In this document: one piece after another, positions 1-7,882 of the stretch | Numbering within the stretch: the stretch's first letter is position 1 | How the letters are laid out: each line of letters opens with the position of its first letter | Assembly: GCA_003402285.1 (NCBI GenBank) | Contig: QFXG01000009.1 | Span: forward strand, 62,001 to 126,000 | Reading direction: 5' to 3' | Source of the DNA: Candidatus Nitrotoga sp. SPKER | Lineage (GTDB): Bacteria; Pseudomonadota; Gammaproteobacteria; Burkholderiales; Gallionellaceae | DNA length: 64,000 bases | Notes under the pieces: generated by a model | Seen by the model: only the letters and a program-made list of their open reading frames with translations | Databases searched by the model: none | What the model was told of the DNA's origin: nothing | Program-made: the position numbers and the translations under genes

Positions 1-173
1 AGACAGACATTATTAAGTGCCTGCTCGACAGCCCACTCCACAAAATTAGCCATCGAACGTCGTTGCTTGCGCGCGGCGATTTCTGCCAGATATTTCAACT
101 TAGGATCAAACCGCATGGCAAATACTTCTGTTCGCGGTGCGCCTGCCGTGGTTTTACGTTTTTTCTCGGTCAT
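1..173 (-). CDS. Ribbon-helix-helix-type DNA-binding protein (partial, C-terminus off the window)
   Basis: Reading the minus strand from the ATG at 171-173 gives an open frame of 57 codons that runs off the left edge. A basic lysine/arginine-rich N-terminus is followed by a segment (MRFDPKLKYLAEIAARKQ, then RRSMANFVEWAVEQAL) with the strand-helix-helix pattern of small ribbon-helix-helix regulators. A good ribosome-binding site (GAGAGGA) lies about 7 bases upstream of the ATG. It is divergent from the AlpA-like gene at 301. This suggests a regulator of the same integrated element, but the target is unknown. Confidence 0.6.
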   Translation of the reverse strand, partial: MTEKKRKTTAGAPRTEVFAMRFDPKLKYLAEIAARKQRRSMANFVEWAVEQALNNVC

Positions 174-300
174 GGTGATGTCCTCTCGTTCAAAGGTTCT
201 AAATAATTCTGTTACATTCTGGCATATAAGTTATTACTTGTACATTAAAAAAACATATATATAATTCGTTATCGATCGTTAACTTACCTGGAGAACCCTT

Positions 301-549
301 ATGAATGCTGCGAATTCCACCAAAACTAAAGAAGTGACAATGTACCCAGACGGCAGGGTCGATACACGGAATGCCTCAGCCTACGTGGGGTTATCTGCAA
401 AAACGTTGGCCATGATGCGTTGCAATGGCACCGGGCCAAAGTTTGTAAAACGTGGACGTATATTCTATTTTAAGGAAGATTTAGATAGCTGGCTGAACGC
501 AGGCGGCAGGTTCACCAGCACAGCACAAGCACAACTAAGCGCAGTATAA
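301..549 (+). CDS. AlpA/excisionase-like helix-turn-helix protein
   Basis: A small 82-residue protein with a winged HTH core of the HTH_17 type at residues 21-66: the DTRNASAYVGLSAKTLAMM helix pair, then GTGPKFVKRGRIFYFKEDL, where the FYFKEDLDSWL wing and helix is diagnostic. Such proteins regulate integrase or excision genes, or act as excisionases, in P4-like satellites and integrative elements. The start is preceded by a GGAGA motif. The primase gene begins 15 bases downstream, so the two are probably co-transcribed. The N-terminal 14 residues before the second methionine (residue 14) may be dispensable; that methionine is an alternative start. Confidence 0.75.
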   Translation: MNAANSTKTKEVTMYPDGRVDTRNASAYVGLSAKTLAMMRCNGTGPKFVKRGRIFYFKEDLDSWLNAGGRFTSTAQAQLSAV

Positions 550-563
550 GAACACCGACGCGC

Positions 564-2771
564 ATGACGCTGGCAACAGACATGAATCAGGCACAACGCT
601 TCCTCACGCTACTGGCTGGAGACGAGCCACTCACTTTTCAAACCTTCGACGATGGCGCGACAAAAAATCCCAAGCTCGCGCGCATCCTGCATGGCAATCT
701 TGAAGAACATGCCGCTGCATTGAGCGTACTTAACGCCCAAGGTGCAGGCATTTTTGTGATGGTCAATTGCGGCGATGGGCTGGGGCGCAAGGCGGCAAAC
801 GTCACCGACATTCGCGCGTTATTCGTTGATCTGGACGGCGCACCGCTGGAGCCTATACTGGCTGCTGGTGTTGAACCACACATCACCATCGAATCCAGCG
901 CAGACCGCTACCACGCCTATTGGCTGGTTTCCGACTGCGCCCTTGAACAGTTCACCCCATTGCAAGCGGCACTGGCCGCCAAATTCAATAGCGATCCAAA
1001 GGTCAAGGATTTGCCCCGCGTCATGCGCCTGCCGGGCTTTTGGCACCAAAAGGCCGAACCGATCCAGACCCGCATCATCGAAGAAAAATCTCACGCGCCC
1101 TACGCCGTCGCCGAACTCATGGAGCGGCTTGAACTGAATACCAAGCCAACAGCGAAATCCATTGACGATACCCCGGTGCAGACATTGAACTTCGACCGCA
1201 AAAACGCCATTGCCGGATTCGCTCAAGGCAACCGGGACGATGGCCTGTTCCGCTATGCGTGCAGTCTGCGCGGGCGCGGCCTGGATAAGAAAGAAGCTCA
1301 GCTTTTAGTGCTGGCTGCGGCGGCTAATTGCCAGCCACTAATGCCCGAACTTGATGCCAACAAATGTCTGGAAAGCGCATGGCACTATGACAGCGCGCGC
1401 ACCGAGCGCCTGACCGATGTAGGCAATGCCAAGCGTTTGGTAAGCCTGCATGGCCGTGACCTGCGCTACGTCCCGGAATTCAAAAAATGGCTGGTGTGGG
1501 ACGTCGGGCGCTGGCTGATCGACGAGGATGGTGAAATCATGCGCCGGGCAAAGATCACTGCCGCCGCCGTCTATGTCGAAGCCAAGAGTGCCTCGGAAGC
1601 AGGGGAACAACCAATGGCCGACAAGTTGGCATCCCATGCGGGCAAGAGCCAGTCCGTGCAAAGGCTCAAGGCCATGATCGAACTGGCGCAGACCGAGCCA
1701 GGCATTCCGGCGCGCACCACCGAACTGGATAACAACAATTACTTGTTGGGTGTGGCCAACGGCGTCATCAATCTGGAAACCGGCGCGCTGCGCGAGCCGC
1801 GTCGCGAAGACCTGATTACCAAGCGGGCGCTGGTGGCATATGAGCCAGATGCAAAGGCCCCGATGTTCCTCGCCTTTCTCGACCGCATCATGGGCGGCAA
1901 TCAAGCACTAGTCGGCTTCATCCAGCGTGCCGTTGGTTACAGCCTCACCGGCATCACAGATGAGCAATGCTTGTTCTTCCTTCATGGCAGCGGCCAGAAC
2001 GGCAAAAGCACCCTGCTTACCGTGATCAAAGAACTGCTGGGCGACTATGCCATGCAATGCCCCGCCGAAACCCTCATGGCCAAACAGGGCGGAGGCATCC
2101 CCAACGACATCGCCCGGTTACGCGGCGCGCGCATGGTCGCCACCTCCGAAACCGAAGATGGTCGCCGCTTTGCAGAAGCCATGCTCAAGCAACTCACCGG
2201 CCAGGACACCATCGCCGCGCGCTTCCTGTTTGCTGAATACTTCGAGTTCATCCCCAATTTCAAAATCTGGCTGGCGGCAAACCACAAGCCCGTCATCCGG
2301 GGCGATGATTTCGCTATCTGGCGGCGCATCCGCCTGATACCCTTTGCCGTCACTATCCCGCCGGAAGAGAAAGATGGAAAACTGCCGGAAAAACTGCGCG
2401 CCGAATATCCCGGCATCCTTGCATGGGCTTTGCAAGGCTGTCTGGAATGGCAGCGGCAAGGTCTCAATCCACCGCCGGAAGTGCTGGCAGCTACCGAGGA
2501 ATACAAAAGCGAAATGGATTTGATCGGCAAATGGATCGAGGAATGCTGCATCACCGCGTCACACGCCACCGCCAAAGCCAGCGCGCTGTATGGCAACTAC
2601 AAGCGCTGGGTGGAAGACAACGGAGGCTTTGCGCTTTCCAGCACCAAGTTCGGCATGAAGCTCGGCGACCGGGGATACCAGAAAGAAAAATCCGGCACCG
2701 TCGTCTATCACGGCATCGGCCTGGCGGACACTACGGACAGTTTGGATAGTTTTTCAGTAAGTACCTCATGA
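564..2771 (+). CDS. Phage/plasmid-type primase-helicase (RepB-like primase plus P4/D5-family SF3 helicase)
   Basis: A replication protein of 735 residues. The N-terminal part has archaeo-eukaryotic-primase features: an acidic FVDLDG motif near residue 90, an SADRYHAYW motif near residue 115 and the RVMRLPGFWHQK segment near 155. A central PriCT-like helical region follows. The C-terminal half is a superfamily 3 helicase with a D5_N-like segment, a Walker A motif GSGQNGKST near residue 475 and the sensor-type motif NHKPVIRGDDFAIWRRI near 575. The protein would initiate and unwind the element's own replication origin. ATG codons at 564 and 582 are both possible starts; neither has a strong ribosome-binding site. 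Gene order with AlpA and a zinc-ribbon protein is typical of satellite-like integrated elements. Confidence 0.88.
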   Translation: MTLATDMNQAQRFLTLLAGDEPLTFQTFDDGATKNPKLARILHGNLEEHAAALSVLNAQGAGIFVMVNCGDGLGRKAANVTDIRALFVDLDGAPLEPILAAGVEPHITIESSADRYHAYWLVSDCALEQFTPLQAALAAKFNSDPKVKDLPRVMRLPGFWHQKAEPIQTRIIEEKSHAPYAVAELMERLELNTKPTAKSIDDTPVQTLNFDRKNAIAGFAQGNRDDGLFRYACSLRGRGLDKKEAQLLVLAAAANCQPLMPELDANKCLESAWHYDSARTERLTDVGNAKRLVSLHGRDLRYVPEFKKWLVWDVGRWLIDEDGEIMRRAKITAAAVYVEAKSASEAGEQPMADKLASHAGKSQSVQRLKAMIELAQTEPGIPARTTELDNNNYLLGVANGVINLETGALREPRREDLITKRALVAYEPDAKAPMFLAFLDRIMGGNQALVGFIQRAVGYSLTGITDEQCLFFLHGSGQNGKSTLLTVIKELLGDYAMQCPAETLMAKQGGGIPNDIARLRGARMVATSETEDGRRFAEAMLKQLTGQDTIAARFLFAEYFEFIPNFKIWLAANHKPVIRGDDFAIWRRIRLIPFAVTIPPEEKDGKLPEKLRAEYPGILAWALQGCLEWQRQGLNPPPEVLAATEEYKSEMDLIGKWIEECCITASHATAKASALYGNYKRWVEDNGGFALSSTKFGMKLGDRGYQKEKSGTVVYHGIGLADTTDSLDSFSVSTS

Positions 2772-2991
2772 CACACACTACATAAGCAGAGATTCGGGGA
2801 AACCCTCCCAACCCTCCAAACTGTCCGGCGCTGACTATCTGGCTGCAAGCCGGGGGGAGTAACCACGAGAGCTATATGCTAACAGCCTGATACGCAAGCG
2901 GGATAATGGTTCGGTGGATTTTATGTGGCAATAACGACGAGCATAATGCTAAATTTTGCTAATGATTTAGGCAAAATATAGGAGAAGCTAA

Positions 2992-3576
2992 ATGGGCGGC
3001 ATGGGAAGTGGCAGGTGGAATCAAGGCGGCAAGGACACGACGAATGATTACCGGGCACTGGATATTCGGCGGATGCAACGAGACGGAGTGCTGGCAGCGG
3101 GGAGCTCATGCGGCTGGAACTGGTTTCGCAACGGGGAAACCGTGGCATCAATCCAAGTGCGGACAGAAGCCGACCGGGTGATCCTTGGTTACCGGCACCG
3201 GAGCGGTGGTGGCGACTGGGAAAACCAGAATTATCCAGTAAGGACTGAATGGACACCCTGCCATTTCGGTGGAGCACGGGTATGGTTTCTTTGTCCAATA
3301 CAAGGGTGCGGTAATCGTGTGGCGAAACTATATCTGGGCGCGGCAATCTTTGCCTGCCGGCATTGTTACCAATTGGCTTATGCCAGCCAGCGGGAAAATA
3401 GATGTCAATCTACAAAGCGGCGGATAGATAAAATCCGGGATCGGCTTAAATGGAAGCCTGGCTTCCTGAACGGTGTTGGCTTTAAGCCAAAGGGAATGCA
3501 TTGTCGTACCTTTCATCGGTTGAGCTTTGAGCATGGTATTGAGGTTTGCCGATTGTTGAAAAGTATGCAGGAGTGA
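2992..3576 (+). CDS. Zinc-ribbon protein typical of integrative elements, function unknown
   Basis: A 194-residue protein with a glycine-rich start (MGGMGSGRWNQGGKDTT) and two cysteine pairs, CPIQGCGNRV near residue 101 and CRHCYQLAY near residue 123. Together they look like a four-cysteine zinc ribbon. A strong ribosome-binding site (AGGAGA) lies 8 bases before the ATG. Proteins of this layout are common in proteobacterial prophages and islands, usually near replication or integrase genes, but I know of no assigned function. It lies 220 bases after the primase gene, and the bases between show no further gene. Confidence 0.75.
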   Translation: MGGMGSGRWNQGGKDTTNDYRALDIRRMQRDGVLAAGSSCGWNWFRNGETVASIQVRTEADRVILGYRHRSGGGDWENQNYPVRTEWTPCHFGGARVWFLCPIQGCGNRVAKLYLGAAIFACRHCYQLAYASQRENRCQSTKRRIDKIRDRLKWKPGFLNGVGFKPKGMHCRTFHRLSFEHGIEVCRLLKSMQE

Positions 3577-3870
3577 ATATAGTTGATTGAAGCGAAATTT
3601 GAAGCCTTGTGTAATTTGGGAGCCGCCAAGGCGGATAAAGGCATGGCAGGGGGTGGGGCGGTGGCCTTTACGCAGTAACATTGTGAGAGGCATGAGGTGC
3701 AGAAATCAGAGGCGTGATCGTTGTATAAGTCTAAAGATGGAATAAATTATAAAACCACCTGAACGAGCAGAAAATAATGCCAAAACATATCCGGATGAGT
3801 ACATTCAACTCCAAGCAGCTATCAGGTCATGTATGATGAGTTTAAGCCCATCTTTATAAAGCAATATCCA
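3577..3870. other. Non-coding gap before the Sel1 gene
   Basis: There is no convincing ORF, tRNA or terminator hairpin here. This is a likely right margin of the satellite-type module, because gene content changes to chromosomal-style secreted proteins, but no attachment repeat was recognised. Confidence 0.4.
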
Positions 3871-5742
3871 ATGAAACAACTATTATTTTCCTTGTTTACT
3901 GTAATTCTGTTGACTGTGAGTACGGTGTGGGCGGATTCATTAGAAGTTGATGATGCGGTTGTTGAAAAAAAAACTGTCTCAAATGAACTACAAGAAGCAG
4001 CAGTACAGGGGGATGCAAAAGCTCAATTTCAGCTTGGCTTAATGTATTACATTGGTCTAGGCGTTGCACATAACGCTGTAGAAGCAATGAAATGGTTTAG
4101 CTTGGCAGCAGCGCAGGGGGATGCAAGTGCTCAACATAGTCTTGGTTCCATGTACAAGGGACAGGACAACGTTGAAGCAGTGAAATGGTATCGCCTAGCA
4201 GCGGCACAGGGGGATGCGATCGCACAAATTGATCTTGGCTTAATGTATCACCAAGGCGACGGTGTTACGCAGGACTACAAAGAAGCAATGAAATGGTATC
4301 GCTTGGCAGCGGCACATGGGTTTTCAATAGCTCAACATAATCTTGGCACTATGTATTACAAGGGTGAAGGTGTCGCACAAGACTATGCAGAAGCAGCGAA
4401 ATGGTTTCGCTTGACAGCGGAACGGGGGGATGCAAGTGCAAGTGCTCAGTTTTATCTTGGCACCATGTATGACCTTGGTCAAGGTGTTGCACAGAATTAT
4501 ACAGAAGCTGTGAAATGGTTTCGCTTGGCAGCGGAACAGAAGGATGCAAGTGCTCAACTTAATCTTGGCTTAAAGTATTACAAGGGTGAAGGTGTCACAC
4601 AGGACTACGTTGAAGCGGTCAAGTGGTATCGTCTGGCAGCGGCACAGGGGGGTGCAGAAGCGCAATTTAATCTTGGCACCATGTATTACAAGGGTAAAGG
4701 CGTTGCACAGAACTCTGTAGAAGCAATGAAATGGTTTCGCTTGGCAGCAGCACAGGGGGGTGCGGGTGCTCAATATAGAATTGGTAGCATGTTTTTAAAT
4801 GGTGAAGGTGTCGCACAGGACTACGCAGAAGCAGCTAAATGGTATCGCCTGGCAGCAGCACAGGGGGATGCAGGTGCTCAATCTAATCTTGGTTTTATAT
4901 ATTACGTTGGTAATGGTGTCGAACAGGACTACGCAGAAGCAATCAAGTGGTGGCGCCTAGCAGCAGCGCAGGGCTATAGAAGTGCGCAACTTATTCTTGG
5001 CGACATGTATAGTGAAGGTAAAGATGTTGCTCAGGACTACGCAGAAGCAATGAAATGGTATCGCCTAACAGCGGCACAGGGGGATGCAAGAACGCAATTT
5101 AATCTTGGCTCTATGTATGACCATGGTCATGGTGTTGCGCGGGACTATGCAGAAGCAGCGAAATGGTATCGCTTGGCAGCGGCACAGGGGTATGCAGATG
5201 CTCAATATAATCTCGGCAATATGTGTCGCGAGGGTAAAGGTGTCGCACAGAACTACGCAGAAGCAGCTAAATGGTATCGCCTGGCAGCGGTACAGGGGGA
5301 TGCGGGTGCTCAATATAATCTCGGCAACATTTATTACAAGGGTGAAGGTGTCGCACAGAACTACGCAGAAGCAGCGAAATGGTATCGCTTGGCAGCGGCA
5401 CAGGGGTATGCAGATGCTCAATATAATCTCGGCAACATGTATCGCGAGGGTAAAGGTGTCGCACAGAACTACGCAGAAGCAGCTAAATGGTTTCGCCTGG
5501 CAGCAGTACAGGGGGATGCGGGTGCTCAATTTAATCTTGGCTTAATGTATGAAGATGGATACGGAGTTGTAAAGAATTTAGTTCGCGCCCATATGTGGTT
5601 AAATCTTAGTGCTTCATCAGGCGCTGCAAAAAGTGTGATAAACCGCGATCGGCTGGCGAAACAAATGACATTTCAACAACTCGAACTGGCGCAGAAGATG
5701 GCTGGTGACTGTCAGCAAAAAAAACTTCAGGGTTGTAACTGA
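3871..5742 (+). CDS. Secreted Sel1-repeat (SEL1-like TPR) protein with about 15 repeats
   Basis: The start at 3871 is chosen because it gives a clean signal peptide (MKQLLFSLFTVILLTVSTVWA, cleavage after the WA); the upstream in-frame ATG at 3829 would bury it. The rest is a regular array of about fifteen 36-residue Sel1 units of the pattern A-Q-x-N-L-G-x-M-Y-x-x-G-x-G-V-A-Q-D-Y-x-E-A-x-K-W-Y-R-L-A-A. One short unit (second) lacks about five residues, and the last unit is divergent. Sel1 arrays are alpha-solenoids that bind other proteins, often at the cell envelope. The partner is unknown. It stands alone between two non-coding gaps. Two shorter minus-strand Sel1 genes lie at 16.8-18.6 kb. 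Confidence 0.88.
   Translation: MKQLLFSLFTVILLTVSTVWADSLEVDDAVVEKKTVSNELQEAAVQGDAKAQFQLGLMYYIGLGVAHNAVEAMKWFSLAAAQGDASAQHSLGSMYKGQDNVEAVKWYRLAAAQGDAIAQIDLGLMYHQGDGVTQDYKEAMKWYRLAAAHGFSIAQHNLGTMYYKGEGVAQDYAEAAKWFRLTAERGDASASAQFYLGTMYDLGQGVAQNYTEAVKWFRLAAEQKDASAQLNLGLKYYKGEGVTQDYVEAVKWYRLAAAQGGAEAQFNLGTMYYKGKGVAQNSVEAMKWFRLAAAQGGAGAQYRIGSMFLNGEGVAQDYAEAAKWYRLAAAQGDAGAQSNLGFIYYVGNGVEQDYAEAIKWWRLAAAQGYRSAQLILGDMYSEGKDVAQDYAEAMKWYRLTAAQGDARTQFNLGSMYDHGHGVARDYAEAAKWYRLAAAQGYADAQYNLGNMCREGKGVAQNYAEAAKWYRLAAVQGDAGAQYNLGNIYYKGEGVAQNYAEAAKWYRLAAAQGYADAQYNLGNMYREGKGVAQNYAEAAKWFRLAAVQGDAGAQFNLGLMYEDGYGVVKNLVRAHMWLNLSASSGAAKSVINRDRLAKQMTFQQLELAQKMAGDCQQKKLQGCN
3990..5600 (+). repeat. Tandem ~108-bp repeats encoding the Sel1 array, with a recent 216-bp duplication
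   Basis: The array repeats at the DNA level with a 108-base period. The last units show a two-unit (216-base) duplication: the stretch from about 5178 and the stretch from about 5394 are almost identical, including the unusual CREGKGVAQN/YREGKGVAQN units. This points to recent expansion by slippage or unequal recombination. Confidence 0.75.
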
Positions 5743-6058
5743 ATTTCACAAGCATTAATGTCATTTGAGGTAGAAAATAATAAGTCTTGGTAGTGTTGAA
5801 GCTGACAATTATTGGAGCTATAAAAAGGTGTGGTGTGTATGAAAGGCGTGGAAACCCCCTCGCTTTGATAAATTAATGGTTTGTCTTGAAACAAGTGTTT
5901 ATGGCTATTTATCATAGCCAACTGCTAACAAAGTAATGAATAAGATTGGAATGTATTCCCGAGAGCCATTTGAGCAACACTCATAAAAATGTCCGTGTAC
6001 CGGATACAAGTGCTTGCTAACATGGCATCAAAAAAACCAAGAACAACTTGGAATACCC
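5743..6058. other. Intergenic gap upstream of the PEP-CTERM gene
   Basis: No gene is visible. It contains the possible sigma-54 promoter described at 5850. Otherwise I see no repeat or terminator with a clear T-tract. Confidence 0.4.
5850..5863 (+). promoter_or_regulatory. Possible sigma-54 (-24/-12) promoter for the PEP-CTERM gene
   Basis: The sequence GTGG-AAACCCCCTC-GCTTT has the GG-N10-GC spacing of sigma-54 promoters, with a TGG-type -24 side. It lies about 195 bases before the PEP-CTERM gene. PEP-CTERM genes are often controlled by PrsK/PrsR and RpoN, which makes the match plausible. The -24 element is a weak match (TGGAAAC instead of TGGCACG), so this is tentative. Confidence 0.25.
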
Positions 6059-6781
6059 ATGAAAAATAAAACCACAATGCTCCTTTTTACCGCTATTGCC
6101 CTCAGTGCCGGCCTGTTATTTGCTACTACCGCCAACGCCTCGCTGGTATTCGCGCTTGGCGGCCAGGTTGTGAACGACACCGACCATAACATTACCTGGC
6201 TGGCCAACGCCAATCTGGCTGACACCCAAAACTTTGGCGTAAGCGGCATCAATGCAAATGGAACGATGAATTGGAACACCGCGGGGCTTTGGATAGCTGC
6301 GATGAACATCGCCAACTACTTGGGTTATAACGATTGGCGTCTGCCAACCGTGACTGATACCGACACGCCCGGCTGTAGCGACTTTGCCTTCAGTGGGACC
6401 GACTGTGGCTTCAACGTCAACACTGCCACCGGCGAGTTAGCCCATCTATTCTACGACGAACTGGGCAACAAGTCGTTCTACAACGCCTCGGGCATTTGGC
6501 CCCAGTCGGGCTGGGGCCTGACCAACACCGGCCCCTTTAGCAATCTTCAGTCCACCAACTACTGGTCCGGTCCGGAGTACGCTCAGAATACCGACTTTGC
6601 GTGGTACTTCAGTATGACCAACGGTGTCCAGCACGTGACCAATAACTACCACAACCTGTTCGCCTTGGCTGTTCGCCCCGGACAAGTCGCCGCCGTCCCT
6701 GAGCCAGCAACAACGTGGTTATTGGGCTTGGGTCTACTGGGGATGGTGGGCGCGGCGCGGCGGCGGTTAGCACTTCGGTAA
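6059..6781 (+). CDS. PEP-CTERM-sorted DUF1566 (C-type-lectin-like) protein, probable DGR-type variable protein
   Basis: The start at 6059 gives a signal peptide (MKNKTTMLLFTAIALSAGLL, cut near ANA). The mature part (240 residues in all) is a DUF1566/Lcl-type domain with the family landmarks NDWRLPTV near residue 95, TNYWSGPEYA near 170 and ALAVRPG near 205. The tail is a PEP-CTERM signal: VPEPATTW, a hydrophobic helix, then ARRR. It would be exported, processed by an exosortase and displayed or released in the envelope. Domains of this fold are frequent targets of diversity-generating retroelements, and the segment before ALAVRPG has the matching codon pattern. A broken avd-like gene follows 76 bases downstream. 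No reverse transcriptase lies nearby. Confidence 0.82.
   Translation: MKNKTTMLLFTAIALSAGLLFATTANASLVFALGGQVVNDTDHNITWLANANLADTQNFGVSGINANGTMNWNTAGLWIAAMNIANYLGYNDWRLPTVTDTDTPGCSDFAFSGTDCGFNVNTATGELAHLFYDELGNKSFYNASGIWPQSGWGLTNTGPFSNLQSTNYWSGPEYAQNTDFAWYFSMTNGVQHVTNNYHNLFALAVRPGQVAAVPEPATTWLLGLGLLGMVGAARRRLALR
6565..6685 (+). other. Candidate DGR variable-region-like segment
   Basis: Between the invariant NYWSG and ALAVRPG motifs, most codons end in C or T and have variable first and second positions: GAC, TTT, TAC, TTC, AGT, ACC, AAC, GTC, CAC, ACC, AAT, AAC, TAC, CAC, AAC, TTC. This is what adenine mutagenesis of AAY codons in a template repeat would give. CAG, GTG and CTG codons would correspond to AAG. 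No template repeat is found in the window, so the reading rests on codon pattern and on the avd remnant downstream. Confidence 0.45.
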
Positions 6782-6857
6782 TCGGGGGGGGGACCCCCAC
6801 GGTGTTTGGGTTCACGCCTGTAGGACGTGTAGAAATATTTTACAGTGGGTTTTGTGA

Positions 6858-7064
6858 ATGGTGCGCTACGATCACCTGCCAAGATACAAGCCGGTTATGG
6901 TCATGGCGGTATATTTCTAGAATGTTGTGGCGGGCTTCACGCGCTACAACAAGAACACGCTGGACACGGAGCTGCGCAACTGCCTGGATGAAAGGGTGAT
7001 GCTGACAGCCAAACTTGGCTTAAGTCTACCAGCTCAGATAATCAGGCAAGATAAATCGGCGTAG
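6858..7064 (+). pseudogene. Degraded avd-like (DGR accessory four-helix-bundle) gene
   Basis: The frame from ATG 6858 reads MVRYDHLPRYKPVMVMAVYF, then a TAG stop at 6918-6920. In the same frame it continues NVVAGFTRYNKNTLDTELRN before drifting, with a stop at 7062. The HLP-Y-K start, the aromatic plus NVVAGF-RY segment and the K-x-TL-x-TELRN motif are those I know from small Avd/23S-intervening-sequence-type helical bundle proteins that partner DGR reverse transcriptases. The stop probably replaces a glutamate codon (GAG to TAG). The C-terminal helices are missing. It is therefore a relic, on the same strand as and just behind the DUF1566 target-like gene. Confidence 0.55.
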
Positions 7065-7780
7065 CCGACCACGCAGCAAAAGGCGAAGGGGCGACGCAAC
7101 ATCAGCCCCGTTTTGCTGCCCCTCACCGAAGGTGATGGAATTTGACGTTGACTTGTGTGGCGGAATTTACCCGAAGGGCGCGAGACATAACGGTCTCTTA
7201 TGCGAACCTGAAGGGCGGGCGTTTTTCCGGCGCTTGCGCTTTGCATAAGACGCCGTTATGTTTAATTCCGCCACACACAATAACCGGCGCAGCCGACAAC
7301 GCCCTAACGGCACTGCGCGGGGGCGCGGCACGTGCAGGCTACCGCTGCCCCAGCAGCCTGCGAACGGCGAGCACTTGATGGCGTAGCAGTTTTTTGCGAA
7401 GCCATGAAGCGCGACGGCGTGAAGCGGTTGCGGCAAAAGAGAGAAACCAACGTGTAACAGCGCGTAAGCCGATGGCGGCTTTATGCCTTCGGCGCTCTAC
7501 CAGATTACCCACGTAATAGCCGACAGCGAACCGCAAGCCCTTGGCGAGGTTTTTCGCGAAGGGCGCAGTGGTGCGGTGGCGGCGGTAACGGAGCGGACAC
7601 ACTAGGCTACAGAGCTAAAGCAGAGGGCAGGTTCATCGCCTTCTGCGCTCTATCCGAAACCGCTGCACTAGCGAAGGCGCGGGGCTTGCGGGGTTTATTG
7701 CAAGCACCGTGACTGAGCGGTTCAATCAATATCAACCAGTGCCACAGAAGAACATCCAAGAATCGGCCAGATAATTCAGC
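7065..7780. other. GC-rich non-coding block with many hairpins
   Basis: About 700 bases without a convincing protein frame on either strand; the frames present have no family resemblance. It contains the nested inverted repeat at 7154-7277, a small TCACC-GAA-GGTGA hairpin near 7128, and related words near 7055 and 7284 (CGGCGTAGCCGAC and CGGCGCAGCCGAC). This may be a structured RNA region, a non-autonomous element, or debris of the lost DGR template/RT portion. I cannot assign it. Confidence 0.4.
7154..7277. repeat. Nested inverted repeat (cruciform-capable, ~124 bp)
   Basis: The outer arms are TGTGTGGCGGAATT (7154-7167) and AATTCCGCCACACA (7264-7277), a perfect 14-base pair. The inner arms are CATAACGG...CTTATGC (7186-7203) and GCATAAG...CCGTTATG (7243-7260), which pair except for a central 3-base mismatch. 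The architecture resembles a small mobile-element or recombination-site structure, but it does not fit the integron attC consensus I know. Confidence 0.6.
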
Positions 7781-7810
7781 TTGACCTCACCTTTCAATGC
7801 CGCATATACT
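7781..7810 (+). promoter_or_regulatory. Sigma-70-type promoter for the RNA upstream of the Abi gene
   Basis: TTGACC at 7781-7786 and TATACT at 7805-7810 are separated by 18 bases, a strong vegetative promoter. Predicted initiation is near 7817. The promoter points at the short RNA and then the Abi gene. Confidence 0.55.
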
Positions 7811-7816
7811 TCATTC

Positions 7817-7867
7817 AACAACACCCGCCACGCCTCTGATTCAAGCGCACCCCGGCGGGTTTTTTTA
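7817..7867 (+). ncRNA. Putative short structured RNA ending in an intrinsic terminator (abiF-like RNA antitoxin candidate)
   Basis: A transcript starting near 7817 would be about 50 nt. ACCCGCC (7823-7829) pairs perfectly with GGCGGGT (7854-7860), and seven T residues follow, so the RNA closes with a Rho-independent terminator only 16 bases before the Abi ATG. Structured RNAs directly upstream of Abi_2/AbiF genes are known, and in AbiF systems the RNA acts as an antitoxin. That this RNA has that role is inferred from position and shape. I could not check the covariance model. Confidence 0.5.
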
Positions 7868-7882
7868 TGCACATATCGCCTT

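Noticed and set aside
5065-5529. Long minus-strand frame under the Sel1 array
   Set aside because: It is an antisense shadow produced by the repeat periodicity; the plus strand encodes the protein with a signal peptide.
7154-7277. Integron attC site
   Set aside because: The arms do not carry the RYYYAAC/GTTRRRY boxes in the right places, and there is no integron integrase or cassette array.
7781-7882. N-terminal extension of the Abi protein from TTG 7781
   Set aside because: The TTG is the -35 box of a good promoter and the extra codons cross an intrinsic terminator; the ATG at 7883 gives the family start.
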